Source: Massilia sp. ZL223
Lineage (GTDB): Bacteria; Pseudomonadota; Gammaproteobacteria; Burkholderiales; Burkholderiaceae_D
Assembly (NCBI RefSeq): GCF_018119395.1
Contig: NZ_JAGPWD010000001.1
Location: 269,796 to 333,795, forward strand
Direction of reading: 5' to 3'
Length of the DNA: 64,000 nucleotides
A model generated the notes under the pieces. It was not told where the DNA came from, ran no database searches, and saw only the letters and a list, made by a program, of their open reading frames with translations. Within the stretch, counting starts at the first letter, position 1; every line of letters begins with the position of its first letter. Positions 55,334 through 64,000 of this stretch are shown one piece after another. Position numbers and translations under genes: made by a program.

Positions 55334-56779
55334 TTGACCCCATCCAGCAACACCTTCAAGCGCTACCTTCCGTGGCTCGTCGCCACTGCCCTATTCATGG
55401 AGCAGCTCGACGCCACCATCGTCAATACAGCCATTCCCAGCATCGCGGCCAGCCTCGGCGTGACCCCGCTCAGCCTCAAGTCCGTGGTCACCAGCTACAT
55501 CCTCGGCCTGGCCGTGGGCATCCCGGTCAGCGGCTGGATGGCCGACCGCTTCGGCACGCGGCGCGTGTTCTTCACCGCGATCGCGATCTTCACCCTGGCC
55601 TCGGTGCTGTGCGGGCTGTCGCTGAACGCCGGCATGATGACCGCCGCGCGCCTGCTGCAAGGCCTGGGCGGGGCGATGATGATGCCGGTCGGGCGCCTGG
55701 CCATCGTGCGCACCTTCCCCAAGAACGAGCTGCTGGGGGCGATGAATTTCGTGATCATCCCGGCCCTGATCGGTCCCCTGCTCGGGCCGACGGTGGGCGG
55801 CCTGATCGTGCACTGGACCACGTGGCGCGTGATCTTCTTCGTCAACGTGCCGGTCGGCCTGCTGGCGCTCTGGTTCGTGTGGCGCCACATGCCGGACTAC
55901 GCGGCCGATGAACGCCGGCCGCTGGACGTCATCGGGCTGATCCTGTTCAGCAGCGGCACCGCCATCCTGTCCTGGCTGCTGGAAGTGTTCGGCGAACATA
56001 CGCTGGCGCCGCTCACGGCCGGCCTGCTGTTCGCGCTCTCGGCGGCCCTGCTGGCCGCCTACGCCTGGCACGCCAGCCGCACCAAGCACCCGCTGCTGCG
56101 CCTGGCTTTGCTGAAAGTGCGCACCTTCCGCATCGCGGTACTGGGCGGCTTCGTCACGCGGCTCGGCGTGGGCGGCCTGCCCTTCCTGCTGCCGCTGCTG
56201 TACCAGCTCGGCCTGGGCCTGCCGGCCTGGCAATCGGGCCTGCTGATGATGCCCGCCGCGGCCGCCGCGATGGGCATGAAGCTGTTCGCGTCCAAGCTGC
56301 TGGGACGCTTCGGCTACCGCCAGGTGCTGGTGGTGAACACGGTCTGCATCGGCATCACCATCGCCCTGTTCACCCTGGTGGGAACGGGCACGCCGCTCTA
56401 TGCGATCGTGGCCATCAGCCTGATGCAGGGCTTCTTCAATTCGCTGCAGTTCTCCAGCATGAATACCCTGGCCTACGCCGATATCGAGCCGCAGGATTCG
56501 AGCATGGCCAGCACCATCTCCAGCTCCTTCCAGCAGCTGTCGATGAGCTTCGGCCTGGCGGCCGGCTCGATCGTGACCGCCTGGTTCCTGGGCGGCGTAC
56601 CGCAGACCGATCACGTCCAGGTGACGCGCGCGCTGCACCACGGCTTCGCGACCCTGGCGCTGCTGACGGTGATCTCGGCCTTCGTGTTCTGGCGCCTGCG
56701 GCGCGACGACGGCGACAGCATCAGCCGCGGCCACGCAATGGCCAAGGAAGCGGCTCCGGTGACGGCGACGACAGAGTAA
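55334..56779 (+). CDS. MFS transporter, DHA2 (14-helix) drug-efflux type
   Basis: 481 residues. TTG start with GAGG eight bases upstream; starting at the next ATG (55397) would cut into helix 1. ALFMEQLDATIVNTAIPSIAASLGV is the DHA2 motif D, SGWMADRFGTRRVF motif A, and GPLLGPTVGGLIV motif C. Proton-driven efflux of drugs or other compounds. Lies between pagL and the EptA group. Confidence 0.9.
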   Translation: MTPSSNTFKRYLPWLVATALFMEQLDATIVNTAIPSIAASLGVTPLSLKSVVTSYILGLAVGIPVSGWMADRFGTRRVFFTAIAIFTLASVLCGLSLNAGMMTAARLLQGLGGAMMMPVGRLAIVRTFPKNELLGAMNFVIIPALIGPLLGPTVGGLIVHWTTWRVIFFVNVPVGLLALWFVWRHMPDYAADERRPLDVIGLILFSSGTAILSWLLEVFGEHTLAPLTAGLLFALSAALLAAYAWHASRTKHPLLRLALLKVRTFRIAVLGGFVTRLGVGGLPFLLPLLYQLGLGLPAWQSGLLMMPAAAAAMGMKLFASKLLGRFGYRQVLVVNTVCIGITIALFTLVGTGTPLYAIVAISLMQGFFNSLQFSSMNTLAYADIEPQDSSMASTISSSFQQLSMSFGLAAGSIVTAWFLGGVPQTDHVQVTRALHHGFATLALLTVISAFVFWRLRRDDGDSISRGHAMAKEAAPVTATTE

Positions 56780-56791
56780 GCGGCACGCGTT

Positions 56792-57583
56792 TCACCCCGC
56801 CCTTTCGGCAGGCAGTGCGTCCGGGATGGTCTCCGCGTTACGCCGCCTTGCCCGCTGCGCGTACAGCACCAGCGCGAACACGATGGCGGAGGCGATCCAC
56901 ATCGACCACAGGGTATGGGTCAGGAAGTGCGCGCCGCGCAGCTGCTGCATCCAGCCGACCGCGAAGCCCGCCGCCAGCGAGAACACGGCCGCCAGCATCG
57001 CCTTGCGCGGCGAGCCGGGCAGCCAGAGCACGAGGACCGAAACCAGCCACAGCGCACTGGAGGCGTGACCGGCGGGCAGGCAATGGCCGGCCGACGCGCC
57101 GAGCGGCAAGGCTTCGAAGATGCGCACATAGGGTTCGGCGCCGCAATAGCGGGCCAGGTCCCAGGGACAGTGGGCGATGCTCCGCGACTTGAGCAGGCTG
57201 GTGACGAGCGGCACCAGTACCGCCGACAGGGCGACGATGCGCAGGCGCAGGCGCTGCACGTGGCCGAGGCGCTCGCGCGGCCAGGCCGCATCCGCGATCG
57301 CGGCGGCGATCACGAAGGAAGCCATCACCGTCAGCACCGTCTTGAGAATGCGGTGGTTGAAGGTATCGGCCAGCCAGGCGTCGCGCCAGGGGAAGACGCC
57401 GTGCAGGCGGTCGAACATGGCGTCGGCCAGGCGCAGGTCGACGTCGGTCCAGCTTCCCAGCCAGTAGATGAGCAGCGCACAGGCGGCCAGGCCCAGGGCG
57501 ATGCGCCGGGTGGCTGCGCTGCTCAACAACTGATTGGATCCGAACCGTTCGCGCCGCGCCTCAGGAACCGCGGACACAGGCAT
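56792..57583 (-). CDS. PAP2-family phosphatase (membrane lipid phosphatase type)
   Basis: 263 residues, about six membrane helices. PAP2 signature: KSRSIAHCPWDLARY, PAGHASSALW, and RGAHFLTHTLWS. The residue after the catalytic histidine that is usually Asp reads Ser/Trp, as in some lipid A or undecaprenyl phosphatase relatives. It overlaps eptA by 23 bp and may act on lipid A phosphates or recycle its products. Confidence 0.87.
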   Translation of the reverse strand: MPVSAVPEARRERFGSNQLLSSAATRRIALGLAACALLIYWLGSWTDVDLRLADAMFDRLHGVFPWRDAWLADTFNHRILKTVLTVMASFVIAAAIADAAWPRERLGHVQRLRLRIVALSAVLVPLVTSLLKSRSIAHCPWDLARYCGAEPYVRIFEALPLGASAGHCLPAGHASSALWLVSVLVLWLPGSPRKAMLAAVFSLAAGFAVGWMQQLRGAHFLTHTLWSMWIASAIVFALVLYAQRARRRNAETIPDALPAERAG

Positions 57584-59192
57584 GGAACAGGTCCAGCTTG
57601 GGATTGAGCACCGCCGTGTTCACGTCGAGCATGCCGAGCACCGAATGGAACACGTTGTCGTGCGAGAGCGGCTGCTGGCGCCGCGCCGCCAGGCAGGTGC
57701 GGTCGATGCCGAAGCGTTCGCTGAAGCGGTCCGACATCCACAGCATCATCGGCACGTGGGTCTGCTCGCTCGGCGCGAACAAATAGGGCGCGCCGTGCAG
57801 GTACATATTGCCTTCGCCGAGCGACTCGCCGTGGTCGGAGAAGTACAGCATCGCCGTGTCCACGCCATCGAGGCCGCGCAGCAGGTCGATGGTCCTGGCG
57901 AGGAAGGTGTCGGTGTACAGGATGGTGTTGTCGTAGGCGTCGACGATGGACTCGCGCGAGCACTTCTCGAATTCGCTGGTGTCGCACACCGGGCCGAAGC
58001 GGCCGAAGCCCTGCGGATAGCGCTTGGCGTAGGCCGGGCCGTGGCTGCCCTTCTGGTGCAGCACGACGACGACATCGCGGCTGCTGTCCCTCACCAGCTG
58101 CGGCAGTTCCTCGAGCAGGCGCTCGTCGTAGCACTCGTCGCCCGCGCAATGGGCCGAGCCGGGCTTGGGAGCCGACAGGTCGCGGAACTCGACGCGGTCA
58201 CAGGCGCCCTTGCAGCCGGAATTGTTGTCGAGCCAGACCACGCGGAAGCCCGCATGCGCCAGCACGTCCAGCAGCCCTTCCTGGTGATAGGCCTTGTCGC
58301 CGTCGTAGCGCTCGCGTCCCAGCGCCGAGAACACGCAGGGGACCGACACCGCCGTCGCGGTGCCGCAGGACCGCACATTGGCGAAGTTGATCAGGCCGGA
58401 CTCGCGCGCCAGCCTGGGATTGGTGTCGCGGGCATAGCCGTTGAGCGAGAAGTTCTGGGCGCGCGCCGTTTCGCCGACCACGATGACGGTGACGGTCTTG
58501 CGGGCCTGCCCGGCCCAGGCGTTGCCCTTGACGGCGTCGCGGCCAAGCGGCGCGATGGCGACCGGCGAGCGCCATTTGTTGCGCAGGTAGCCGTGCAGGG
58601 CCTGGATATAGTTGGTCGGCGTGAGCAGGTAGCGCAGCTCGCGGTGCTCGCGCAGCGCCGGCGCCAGGCTCTTGAAGAACAGGACCAGCAGCAGGGCGGC
58701 CAGGGCCAGCGAGCCGGCGGCGATGCCGGAGCGGCGCAGCACGCCGCGCAAGCCCTGGGGGAACTGGATGCGGGCGCGCGCCACGAACAGCGAAGGCAGC
58801 ACGCCGAAGGCCATGACCGACAGCACCATCCTCCAGTTGAGCAGCTCGCTCGCTTCGTGCACGTCGGTCTCGAACACGTTCTGGATCATGGCCTTGTCGA
58901 TCACGATGCCGTATTCGTGGATGAAGTAGCTGGCGCAGGATGCGCTCAAGAGGATCGCGATCAGGACCGGCTTGGCGACGAAGCGGAAGCTCGCCAGGGT
59001 CAGCAGCGCGTTGAAGAACAGGACCACGATCACGAAGGCGCCGAGCAGGAGCGGCAGGTGCGCCGGCGTCAGCCCGCCCGCGGCGCGGATGAAGGTGGAC
59101 CAGAAATCGATATTGCCTGCCGTCGCGAGCAGCAGCGACATCGTCAGGATGAGCATGGGTGCGCTGATGCGCGGAGAGATGACCTTGTCCAA
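57561..59192 (-). CDS. eptA: Lipid A phosphoethanolamine transferase (EptA/MCR-like)
   Basis: 543 residues. Five N-terminal membrane helices (to about 175), then a periplasmic alkaline-phosphatase-fold domain. Nucleophile Thr280 in SCGTATAVSVPC; zinc residues include Glu241 (GETARA) and FSDHGESLGEGNMYLHG. Six or more cysteines suit the disulfides of the family. Transfers phosphoethanolamine from phosphatidylethanolamine to lipid A, lowering negative charge. Followed by PAP2 and preceded by a two-component system on the same strand. Confidence 0.95.
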   Translation of the reverse strand: MDKVISPRISAPMLILTMSLLLATAGNIDFWSTFIRAAGGLTPAHLPLLLGAFVIVVLFFNALLTLASFRFVAKPVLIAILLSASCASYFIHEYGIVIDKAMIQNVFETDVHEASELLNWRMVLSVMAFGVLPSLFVARARIQFPQGLRGVLRRSGIAAGSLALAALLLVLFFKSLAPALREHRELRYLLTPTNYIQALHGYLRNKWRSPVAIAPLGRDAVKGNAWAGQARKTVTVIVVGETARAQNFSLNGYARDTNPRLARESGLINFANVRSCGTATAVSVPCVFSALGRERYDGDKAYHQEGLLDVLAHAGFRVVWLDNNSGCKGACDRVEFRDLSAPKPGSAHCAGDECYDERLLEELPQLVRDSSRDVVVVLHQKGSHGPAYAKRYPQGFGRFGPVCDTSEFEKCSRESIVDAYDNTILYTDTFLARTIDLLRGLDGVDTAMLYFSDHGESLGEGNMYLHGAPYLFAPSEQTHVPMMLWMSDRFSERFGIDRTCLAARRQQPLSHDNVFHSVLGMLDVNTAVLNPKLDLFHACVRGS

Positions 59193-59294
59193 GTATTACC
59201 ACCGTGAAGCACGGACAGCCAGGTGCGGCCGCCTTACCTTTGCACGATAGCGGGATGCTCGTCAGTGCCGCGTCAACGCGGCGTTAAGTTTGCG

Positions 59295-60536
59295 TTAAAT
59301 GCGCTGCGTTAAATCGGGTGAAAAGCTGATCGTGAAGCGGCTCCCGCCGCCCGGTCGGTCTTCGTAGTGGAAGCCGGCATGCAGGTAGTCGCAGATGCGG
59401 CGCGCGAGCGCCAGGCCCAGGCCCGTTCCCGATGAGCCGGTGGAGCGCACGGCCGGGCCCTTGCCCAGGGTGGCGCGCACGGCCTCCGGCAGGCCCGGTC
59501 CGGTGTCCTCGACCACGATCTGGCCCAGCCCCAGCTTGACCGACACCTCGCCGTGCTCGGTGTACTGGCAGGCGTTGCGCACCAGGTTGCCGATCGCCGC
59601 CGCGCACAGCTCGCGCGGGGCCCGCACGCTGAAGGCTGCACCATCGAGGTAGCGCAGCGTGACCGGCTTGTGCTCCACCAGGTGGCGGTAGCGTTCGACT
59701 TCGTCGCCGGCGATGTCATGGACGTCGACCGGCGGCTGGGCCTTGAGCTCGGGCGCGCGCGCCAGCATCAAGAGCACGGTCACGCACTCCGCCGCCTCTT
59801 GCGCGGCGCGGTAGATGCGTTCGGCGGGCGCACGCACGGCGGGGGCGTGGGACTCGTCCATCAAGATCTCGGCGGCGCCCATGATGACGGTCAGGGGACT
59901 GCGCAGCTCGTGGCTGACGTCGCCGGTGAAGTAGCGTTCGCGGTCGAGGACTTCGCGCAGTTCGCGGGTGTGGGTTTCGAGGGCGCGCGCCAGCACGCCC
60001 AGTTCGTCCTGGCGGCCGGTGAGCTGGACCGGCTGGCGCTCGGCGCCGACCGAATCGGCCAGCTGCCGGATCGGCGTCACGACGCGGGTGCCGAGGAAGC
60101 GCCCGAGCATCGCCGCGAACAGCAGGAAGCCGCCGAAGCACACCGCGTACATGGAATATACGACCCGCTCGATCTTGTCGTAGTCGCTCTCGTGGTCGAC
60201 CAGGACCCAGCGTCCGAGCGCATCCTGGCCCGCCAGCACGTGCAGGCGCGTGCTCTCGACGTCGATCTTGTGCACGCCGTCGCCCAGGTCCCTGAGCGGC
60301 GCGGGAATGGCCTCGTTGCGGTGGAAGCGCAGGCCGGCCGGCATGTCCACGCCCAGCCCGGCGGCCTGGCGCGGCGCGGCCCATGCGGCGGCCGCGGCGA
60401 GCCGGTTGTCCACCAGCTGCACTTCGATGCCCTCGACGGCGATGGCGGCGATCACGCCGAACAGCACCGTCGACACGAGCCCGAACAGGAGGAAGGCGAC
60501 GACGATACGCCGCCTGAGCGATTCAGCGCGCGCCAT
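59295..60536 (-). CDS. Two-component sensor histidine kinase (PmrB-like context)
   Basis: 413 residues from MARAESLRRR. Two membrane segments (about 11-33 and 125-147) bracket a ~90-residue periplasmic sensor; HAMP region; phosphoacceptor His in YFTGDVSHELRSPLTVI; ATPase motifs NLVRNACQYT, VEDTGPGLP and GTGLGLALARRICDYL. Start overlaps the regulator gene by 14 bp. Adjacent to eptA, so control of lipid A modification is likely. Confidence 0.93.
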   Translation of the reverse strand: MARAESLRRRIVVAFLLFGLVSTVLFGVIAAIAVEGIEVQLVDNRLAAAAAWAAPRQAAGLGVDMPAGLRFHRNEAIPAPLRDLGDGVHKIDVESTRLHVLAGQDALGRWVLVDHESDYDKIERVVYSMYAVCFGGFLLFAAMLGRFLGTRVVTPIRQLADSVGAERQPVQLTGRQDELGVLARALETHTRELREVLDRERYFTGDVSHELRSPLTVIMGAAEILMDESHAPAVRAPAERIYRAAQEAAECVTVLLMLARAPELKAQPPVDVHDIAGDEVERYRHLVEHKPVTLRYLDGAAFSVRAPRELCAAAIGNLVRNACQYTEHGEVSVKLGLGQIVVEDTGPGLPEAVRATLGKGPAVRSTGSSGTGLGLALARRICDYLHAGFHYEDRPGGGSRFTISFSPDLTQRI

Positions 60537-61212
60537 CTTGCCCCACCAGTTTGTAGCCGACGCCGGCCACCGTGTGCAGCATCGGGAAGGCGAACGGCTT
60601 GTCGATCGCCTGGCGCAGCGCGTGGATATGGGTGCGCAGTGCGTCGCTGTCGGGGCGGTCCTCGCCCCATACCGCATGCTCGAGCGCTTCGCGGGTGACG
60701 ATGCGCGGCGCGGCGGCGATCAGGGTGCGCAGCAGGATGTAGCCGGTCTTGGTGAGCGTGACGGGCACGCCGGCGCGACTGGCTTCCTGGGTGTCGGGGT
60801 CGTAGCTGAGCTCACCGAAACGCAGCGTGCTGTTGACGCTATGGGCGCCGGCGGAACGGCGCACCAGGGCCTTCAGGCGCACCTCGAGTTCGACCAGCGA
60901 GAAGGGTTTGACCAGGTAGTCGTCGGCGCCGCTGTCGAAGCCCGCCACCTTGTCCGGCAGGCTGTCGCGCGCGGTCAGCATCAGGACGGGCGTGGCCTTG
61001 CCCAGTTCCGCGCGCAGCTTCTGGCACAGTTCCAGGCCGTTCAGGCCGGGCAGCATGACGTCCAGGATGATTACGTCGTAGTCGTTCTCCGAAGCCAGGG
61101 CCAGGCCGCCGTAGCCGTTGCGGGCGGAATCGAGTACGTGCCCCTTGGGCTCGAAAAAGCCGTACAGGTTGGCCAGGATGTCGGGATGGTCTTCGACGAT
61201 GAGGATGCGCAT
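60523..61212 (-). CDS. OmpR-family response regulator
   Basis: 229 residues from MRILIVEDH. Receiver domain with acidic pair ED, phosphoacceptor Asp in YDVIILDVMLPGLNG and Lys in DDYLVKPFS; C-terminal winged helix LTKTGYILLRTLI ... DALRTHIHALRQAID ... VAGVGYKL. A longer upstream frame lacks family homology. First gene of the regulator-kinase-eptA-PAP2 unit. Confidence 0.95.
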   Translation of the reverse strand: MRILIVEDHPDILANLYGFFEPKGHVLDSARNGYGGLALASENDYDVIILDVMLPGLNGLELCQKLRAELGKATPVLMLTARDSLPDKVAGFDSGADDYLVKPFSLVELEVRLKALVRRSAGAHSVNSTLRFGELSYDPDTQEASRAGVPVTLTKTGYILLRTLIAAAPRIVTREALEHAVWGEDRPDSDALRTHIHALRQAIDKPFAFPMLHTVAGVGYKLVGQDGAR

Positions 61213-61417
61213 CGGCCTATTGTATCCCTCCTGTCCGCCCGGGGTGTCCGAGCCGCCGCTGAGTCGACCCGGCCGTAGGAAAACTACGATTACACGATTG
61301 ACTTGATGCAAATAGGGTAGTAGCGTTGGCCCTGTGTATTGATGAGCTTCCCGGCAGAGGTAGCGAAAGTACAAAGCAAGCCCCATAGAGGGCATCGACA
61401 ACTTACGGAGACAAGAT

Positions 61418-63712
61418 ATGCAATTGCAACGCACATTGCTGGCTGCGCTATGCGCCGGCGCATTGCTCGGCGCACCCGCCTGGGCCGCCATCAACCCGAA
61501 TGCGCTGGGCGCCGCCTACGACGCCACCAAGGCCAACGTCAGCTTCAAGGTCTATTCGAGCAAGGCCACGCGGATCGAGCTTTACCTGTACAGCACCGCC
61601 ACCGGCACTGCGGAAAAAGCGCGCTACGTGATGACCAACTCGAACGGCGTCTGGAGCGTGACGATTCCGACATCGACCCTGAGCGCACAAGGCCTGTCGG
61701 GCACCCTGTACTACGGCTACCGCGCCTGGGGCCCGAACTGGCCGTACAACAGCAGCTGGACCAAAGGGTCGAGCCTGGGCTTTATCACCGACGTCGACGC
61801 CGCCGGCAACCGCTTCAACCCGAACAAGCTGCTGACCGACCCATACGCGCTCGAGCTGAGTCACGATCCGACCACGCCGACCATGACCAACGGGACGATC
61901 TACGCCAGCGGCGCCACCTACCGCAACATCGACAGCGGTTCGTCCGCGCCGAAAGGGATCGTGCTGGCGGGCGACACCCAATCCATCGGCGTCAAGCCGA
62001 CCCGCGCGCTCAAGGACGATGTGGTCTACGAGGCCCATGTGCGCGGCCTGACCATGAACGACACCAGCATCGCCAGCGCCTATCGCGGCACCTACAAGGG
62101 CGCCGGACTGAAGGCGGCCTACCTGGCGAGCCTGGGCGTCACCGCGGTCGAATTCTTGCCGCTGCAGGAAACCCAGAACGACACCAACGACAACGATCCG
62201 ACCAGCACGAACGGCGACAACTACTGGGGTTACATGACCCTCGCCTACTTCGCACCGGACCGCCGCTACGCCTACGACAAGTCGCCGGGCGGGCCGACCC
62301 GCGAGTTCAAGGAAATGGTGAAGGCCTTCCACGACAACGGCATCAAGGTGCTGATCGATGTGGTGTACAACCACACGGGCGAAGGCGGAGCGTGGTCATC
62401 GACTGACAAGACGACCTACAACCTGTACGGCATGCGCGGCCTGGACAACCCGACCTATTACAGCCTGACCTCGGACATGCAGAACTCCTGGGACAACACG
62501 GGCGTGGGCGGCAACTACAACACGCGCAACACGATCGCCCAGAACCTGATCGTCGACTCGCTCGCCTACTGGCGCGACAAGCTGGGCGTCGACGGCTATC
62601 GCTTCGACCTGGCTTCGGTGCTGGGCAACACCTGCCAGCACGGCTGCTTCAACTTCGACAAGATGGATGCCGGCAATGCGCTCAACCGCATCGTGGCCGA
62701 GCTGCCGCCGCGGCCGGCAGCTGGTGGTACCGGCGTGGATCTGATCGCGGAACCGTGGGCGATCGGCGGCAACTCCTATCAGGTGGGCGGCTTCCCGAGC
62801 GGCTGGGCGGAGTGGAACGGCGCCTACCGTGACGTCGTGCGTCAGGCGCAGAACAAGCTGGGCAGCGTGGCGATCACCACCGGACAGATGGCGACGCGCT
62901 TTTCCGGGTCGAGCGACCTGTATGGGGATGACGGCCGCAAGCCCTGGCACTCGGTGAACTTCATCACCGCGCATGACGGCTTCACGCTGAAGGACCTGTA
63001 CAGCTGCAACAGCAAGAACAATAACCAGGCGTGGCCGTATGGCCCGAGCGATGGCGGCGAGGACAACAACAACAGCTGGGACCAGGGAGGTATCGCAGCC
63101 GACCAACGCAAGGCGGCGCGCAACGGCATGGCGCTGATGATGCTGTCAGCCGGCGTGCCGATGATCGTCGGCGGGGATGAGGCGCTACGCAGCATCAACT
63201 GCAACAACAATCCCTACAACCTGGACTCTTCTGCGAACTGGCTGGGATATACCCGCACCACGGACCAGAACAACTTCCAGTCCTTCAGCAAGGCGATGAT
63301 CGCCTTCCGCAAAGCCCATCCGGCGCTGCGACCGACGAACTTCTATTCGAGCGTGGACAATAACGGCAACGTGATGGAGCAGCTGCGCTGGTTCAAGCCG
63401 GATGGCGGGGTGGCGGATGCGGCTTACTTCGATAATTCGGCGAATCATGCGATTGCGTGGCGCATCGATGGATCGGAGTTTGGGGATTCGGCGTCGGCGA
63501 TCTATGTGGCGCATAACGCGTGGAGTGCAGCGGTGAACTTCGTGGTGCCGTGGCCGGGGACGGGCAAGACCTGGTATCGGGTGACGGATACCTGTACCTG
63601 GGCGGAAGGTGCTTCGCAGGTGCGGGCGCCGGGGGCTGAGGATCTGATTGGTGGGGAGTACACGAATTACAGCGTGTGTGGCCGGGGTACGCTGCTGCTG
63701 ATCGCTAAGTAA
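61418..63712 (+). CDS. Secreted isoamylase (GH13 debranching enzyme)
   Basis: 764 residues with signal peptide (cleavage after APAWA, about residue 23). N-terminal CBM48-like domain, then GH13 barrel: DVVYNHTGEGG (region I), DGYRFDLASV (nucleophile Asp), DLIAEPW (acid/base Glu), NFITAHDGFTLKDLYSC (region IV). Length and order match extracellular isoamylases such as that of Pseudomonas amyloderamosa, which cleave alpha-1,6 branches of glycogen and amylopectin. Confidence 0.93.
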   Translation: MQLQRTLLAALCAGALLGAPAWAAINPNALGAAYDATKANVSFKVYSSKATRIELYLYSTATGTAEKARYVMTNSNGVWSVTIPTSTLSAQGLSGTLYYGYRAWGPNWPYNSSWTKGSSLGFITDVDAAGNRFNPNKLLTDPYALELSHDPTTPTMTNGTIYASGATYRNIDSGSSAPKGIVLAGDTQSIGVKPTRALKDDVVYEAHVRGLTMNDTSIASAYRGTYKGAGLKAAYLASLGVTAVEFLPLQETQNDTNDNDPTSTNGDNYWGYMTLAYFAPDRRYAYDKSPGGPTREFKEMVKAFHDNGIKVLIDVVYNHTGEGGAWSSTDKTTYNLYGMRGLDNPTYYSLTSDMQNSWDNTGVGGNYNTRNTIAQNLIVDSLAYWRDKLGVDGYRFDLASVLGNTCQHGCFNFDKMDAGNALNRIVAELPPRPAAGGTGVDLIAEPWAIGGNSYQVGGFPSGWAEWNGAYRDVVRQAQNKLGSVAITTGQMATRFSGSSDLYGDDGRKPWHSVNFITAHDGFTLKDLYSCNSKNNNQAWPYGPSDGGEDNNNSWDQGGIAADQRKAARNGMALMMLSAGVPMIVGGDEALRSINCNNNPYNLDSSANWLGYTRTTDQNNFQSFSKAMIAFRKAHPALRPTNFYSSVDNNGNVMEQLRWFKPDGGVADAAYFDNSANHAIAWRIDGSEFGDSASAIYVAHNAWSAAVNFVVPWPGTGKTWYRVTDTCTWAEGASQVRAPGAEDLIGGEYTNYSVCGRGTLLLIAK

Positions 63713-63727
63713 CATGGCGAAGTAGAA

Positions 63728-63765
63728 CAGCCCCGTGGCGCGAGCCACGGGGCTGTTTGTTTTTG
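63728..63765 (+). terminator. Terminator of the isoamylase gene
   Basis: ACAGCCCCGTGGC-GCGA-GCCACGGGGCTGT stem with a T-rich tail, 16 bp after the stop. Confidence 0.9.
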
Positions 63766-63826
63766 TGGGGTGGCGGTGTGCTTTATGTGGGGGTCGAAGA
63801 AGCTTTGCGGCCTGCAGGCCCTGTTG

Positions 63827-63936
63827 AACTTGGGTTCCGGCCTTCGCCGGAACGACGTTCATATGCAGCAGGCCACAATAGTTATCGCGATTAGCGTACC
63901 TAGCTCTTAGACCGTCGTCCCGGCGAAGGCCGGGAC
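63827..63936. repeat. REP/BIME-like inverted repeat, copy 4
   Basis: Units AACTTGGGTTCCGGCCTTCG... (63827-63857) and the inverted CCGTCGTCCCGGCGAAGGCC... (63912-63936) about 55 bp apart, downstream of the isoamylase terminator. The remaining bases to the window end hold no visible gene. Confidence 0.8.
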
Positions 63937-64000
63937 AATGCCACCGGCATTGTTCCGTCCAAGTTTTGTTCGCGTACCGAAAGCGTCTTTTCGGACGCCC

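Overview
The window is high-GC bacterial DNA whose gene content points to a betaproteobacterium of the Oxalobacteraceae (Massilia/Telluria-like). The signs are the yajC-secD-secF and tgt-queA/recG order, paired fadD genes, PagL/EptA lipid A genes and dispersed GTCCCGGCGAAGGCCGGGAC repeats. The genus is inferred; no rRNA or tRNA gene is visible to confirm it. About 57 protein genes fill most of the window.

Layout. 0-0.9 kb: end of an HDOD-domain gene, then three near-identical ~60-nt small RNA genes in tandem on the minus strand, each with its own promoter. 0.9-12.3 kb: housekeeping genes (secF, secD, yajC, tgt, queA, recG, a VOC protein, a Gfo/Idh oxidoreductase, a DUF3025 protein, pyrC). 12.4-28.9 kb: a sulfonate-type catabolic region. 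It holds suyAB-like genes, a LysR regulator, and a long plus-strand run with an SDH/FRD-like complex, a two-subunit class I fumarase-like hydro-lyase, a NitT/TauT ABC importer, SlcC-like and ComC-like sulfolactate dehydrogenases and a TauE/SafE exporter. A 3.4-kb lower-GC insert (14.1-17.5 kb) with a nucleotide-modification-associated (Nmad2) protein and an unknown coiled-coil membrane protein separates suyAB from the rest. 29.0-31.0 kb: an intact IS3-family element with a 3-bp target duplication, a frameshifted DUF4926-like gene and an orphan Imm63 immunity gene. 31.3-44.6 kb: two dicarboxylate/amino-acid symporters, a YeiH/YeiE-like pair, a GntR regulator, an orphan polar amino-acid ABC ATPase, a metallo-amidohydrolase, a periplasmic asparaginase, an Atm1-type exporter, a thioesterase and PhoD. 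44.7-54.5 kb: two fadD paralogues, a lipoprotein aminopeptidase, a molybdopterin oxidoreductase, an M20 amidohydrolase, a 3-hydroxyisobutyrate-dehydrogenase-like gene and a SUFU-domain gene. 54.7-61.2 kb: an envelope locus (PagL, MFS, PAP2, EptA, two-component system). 61.4-63.7 kb: a secreted isoamylase.

The main proposal concerns 12.4-28.9 kb. Sulfolactate is malate with one carboxylate replaced by sulfonate. By the same analogy, a succinate-dehydrogenase-like plus fumarase-like set beside sulfolactate enzymes would turn 3-sulfopropanoate into 3-sulfoacrylate and then sulfolactate. SlcC/ComC would interconvert the enantiomers through sulfopyruvate, SuyAB would release pyruvate and sulfite, and the TauE-like protein would export sulfite. 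This is inferred from gene content and analogy, not shown. The flavoprotein lacks the FAD-linking histidine of true SDH/FRD, and two matching palindromes precede the operon as likely LysR operators. The second standout is the sRNA triplet: each copy has a CRP/FNR-like dyad centred at -41.5 from the inferred start.
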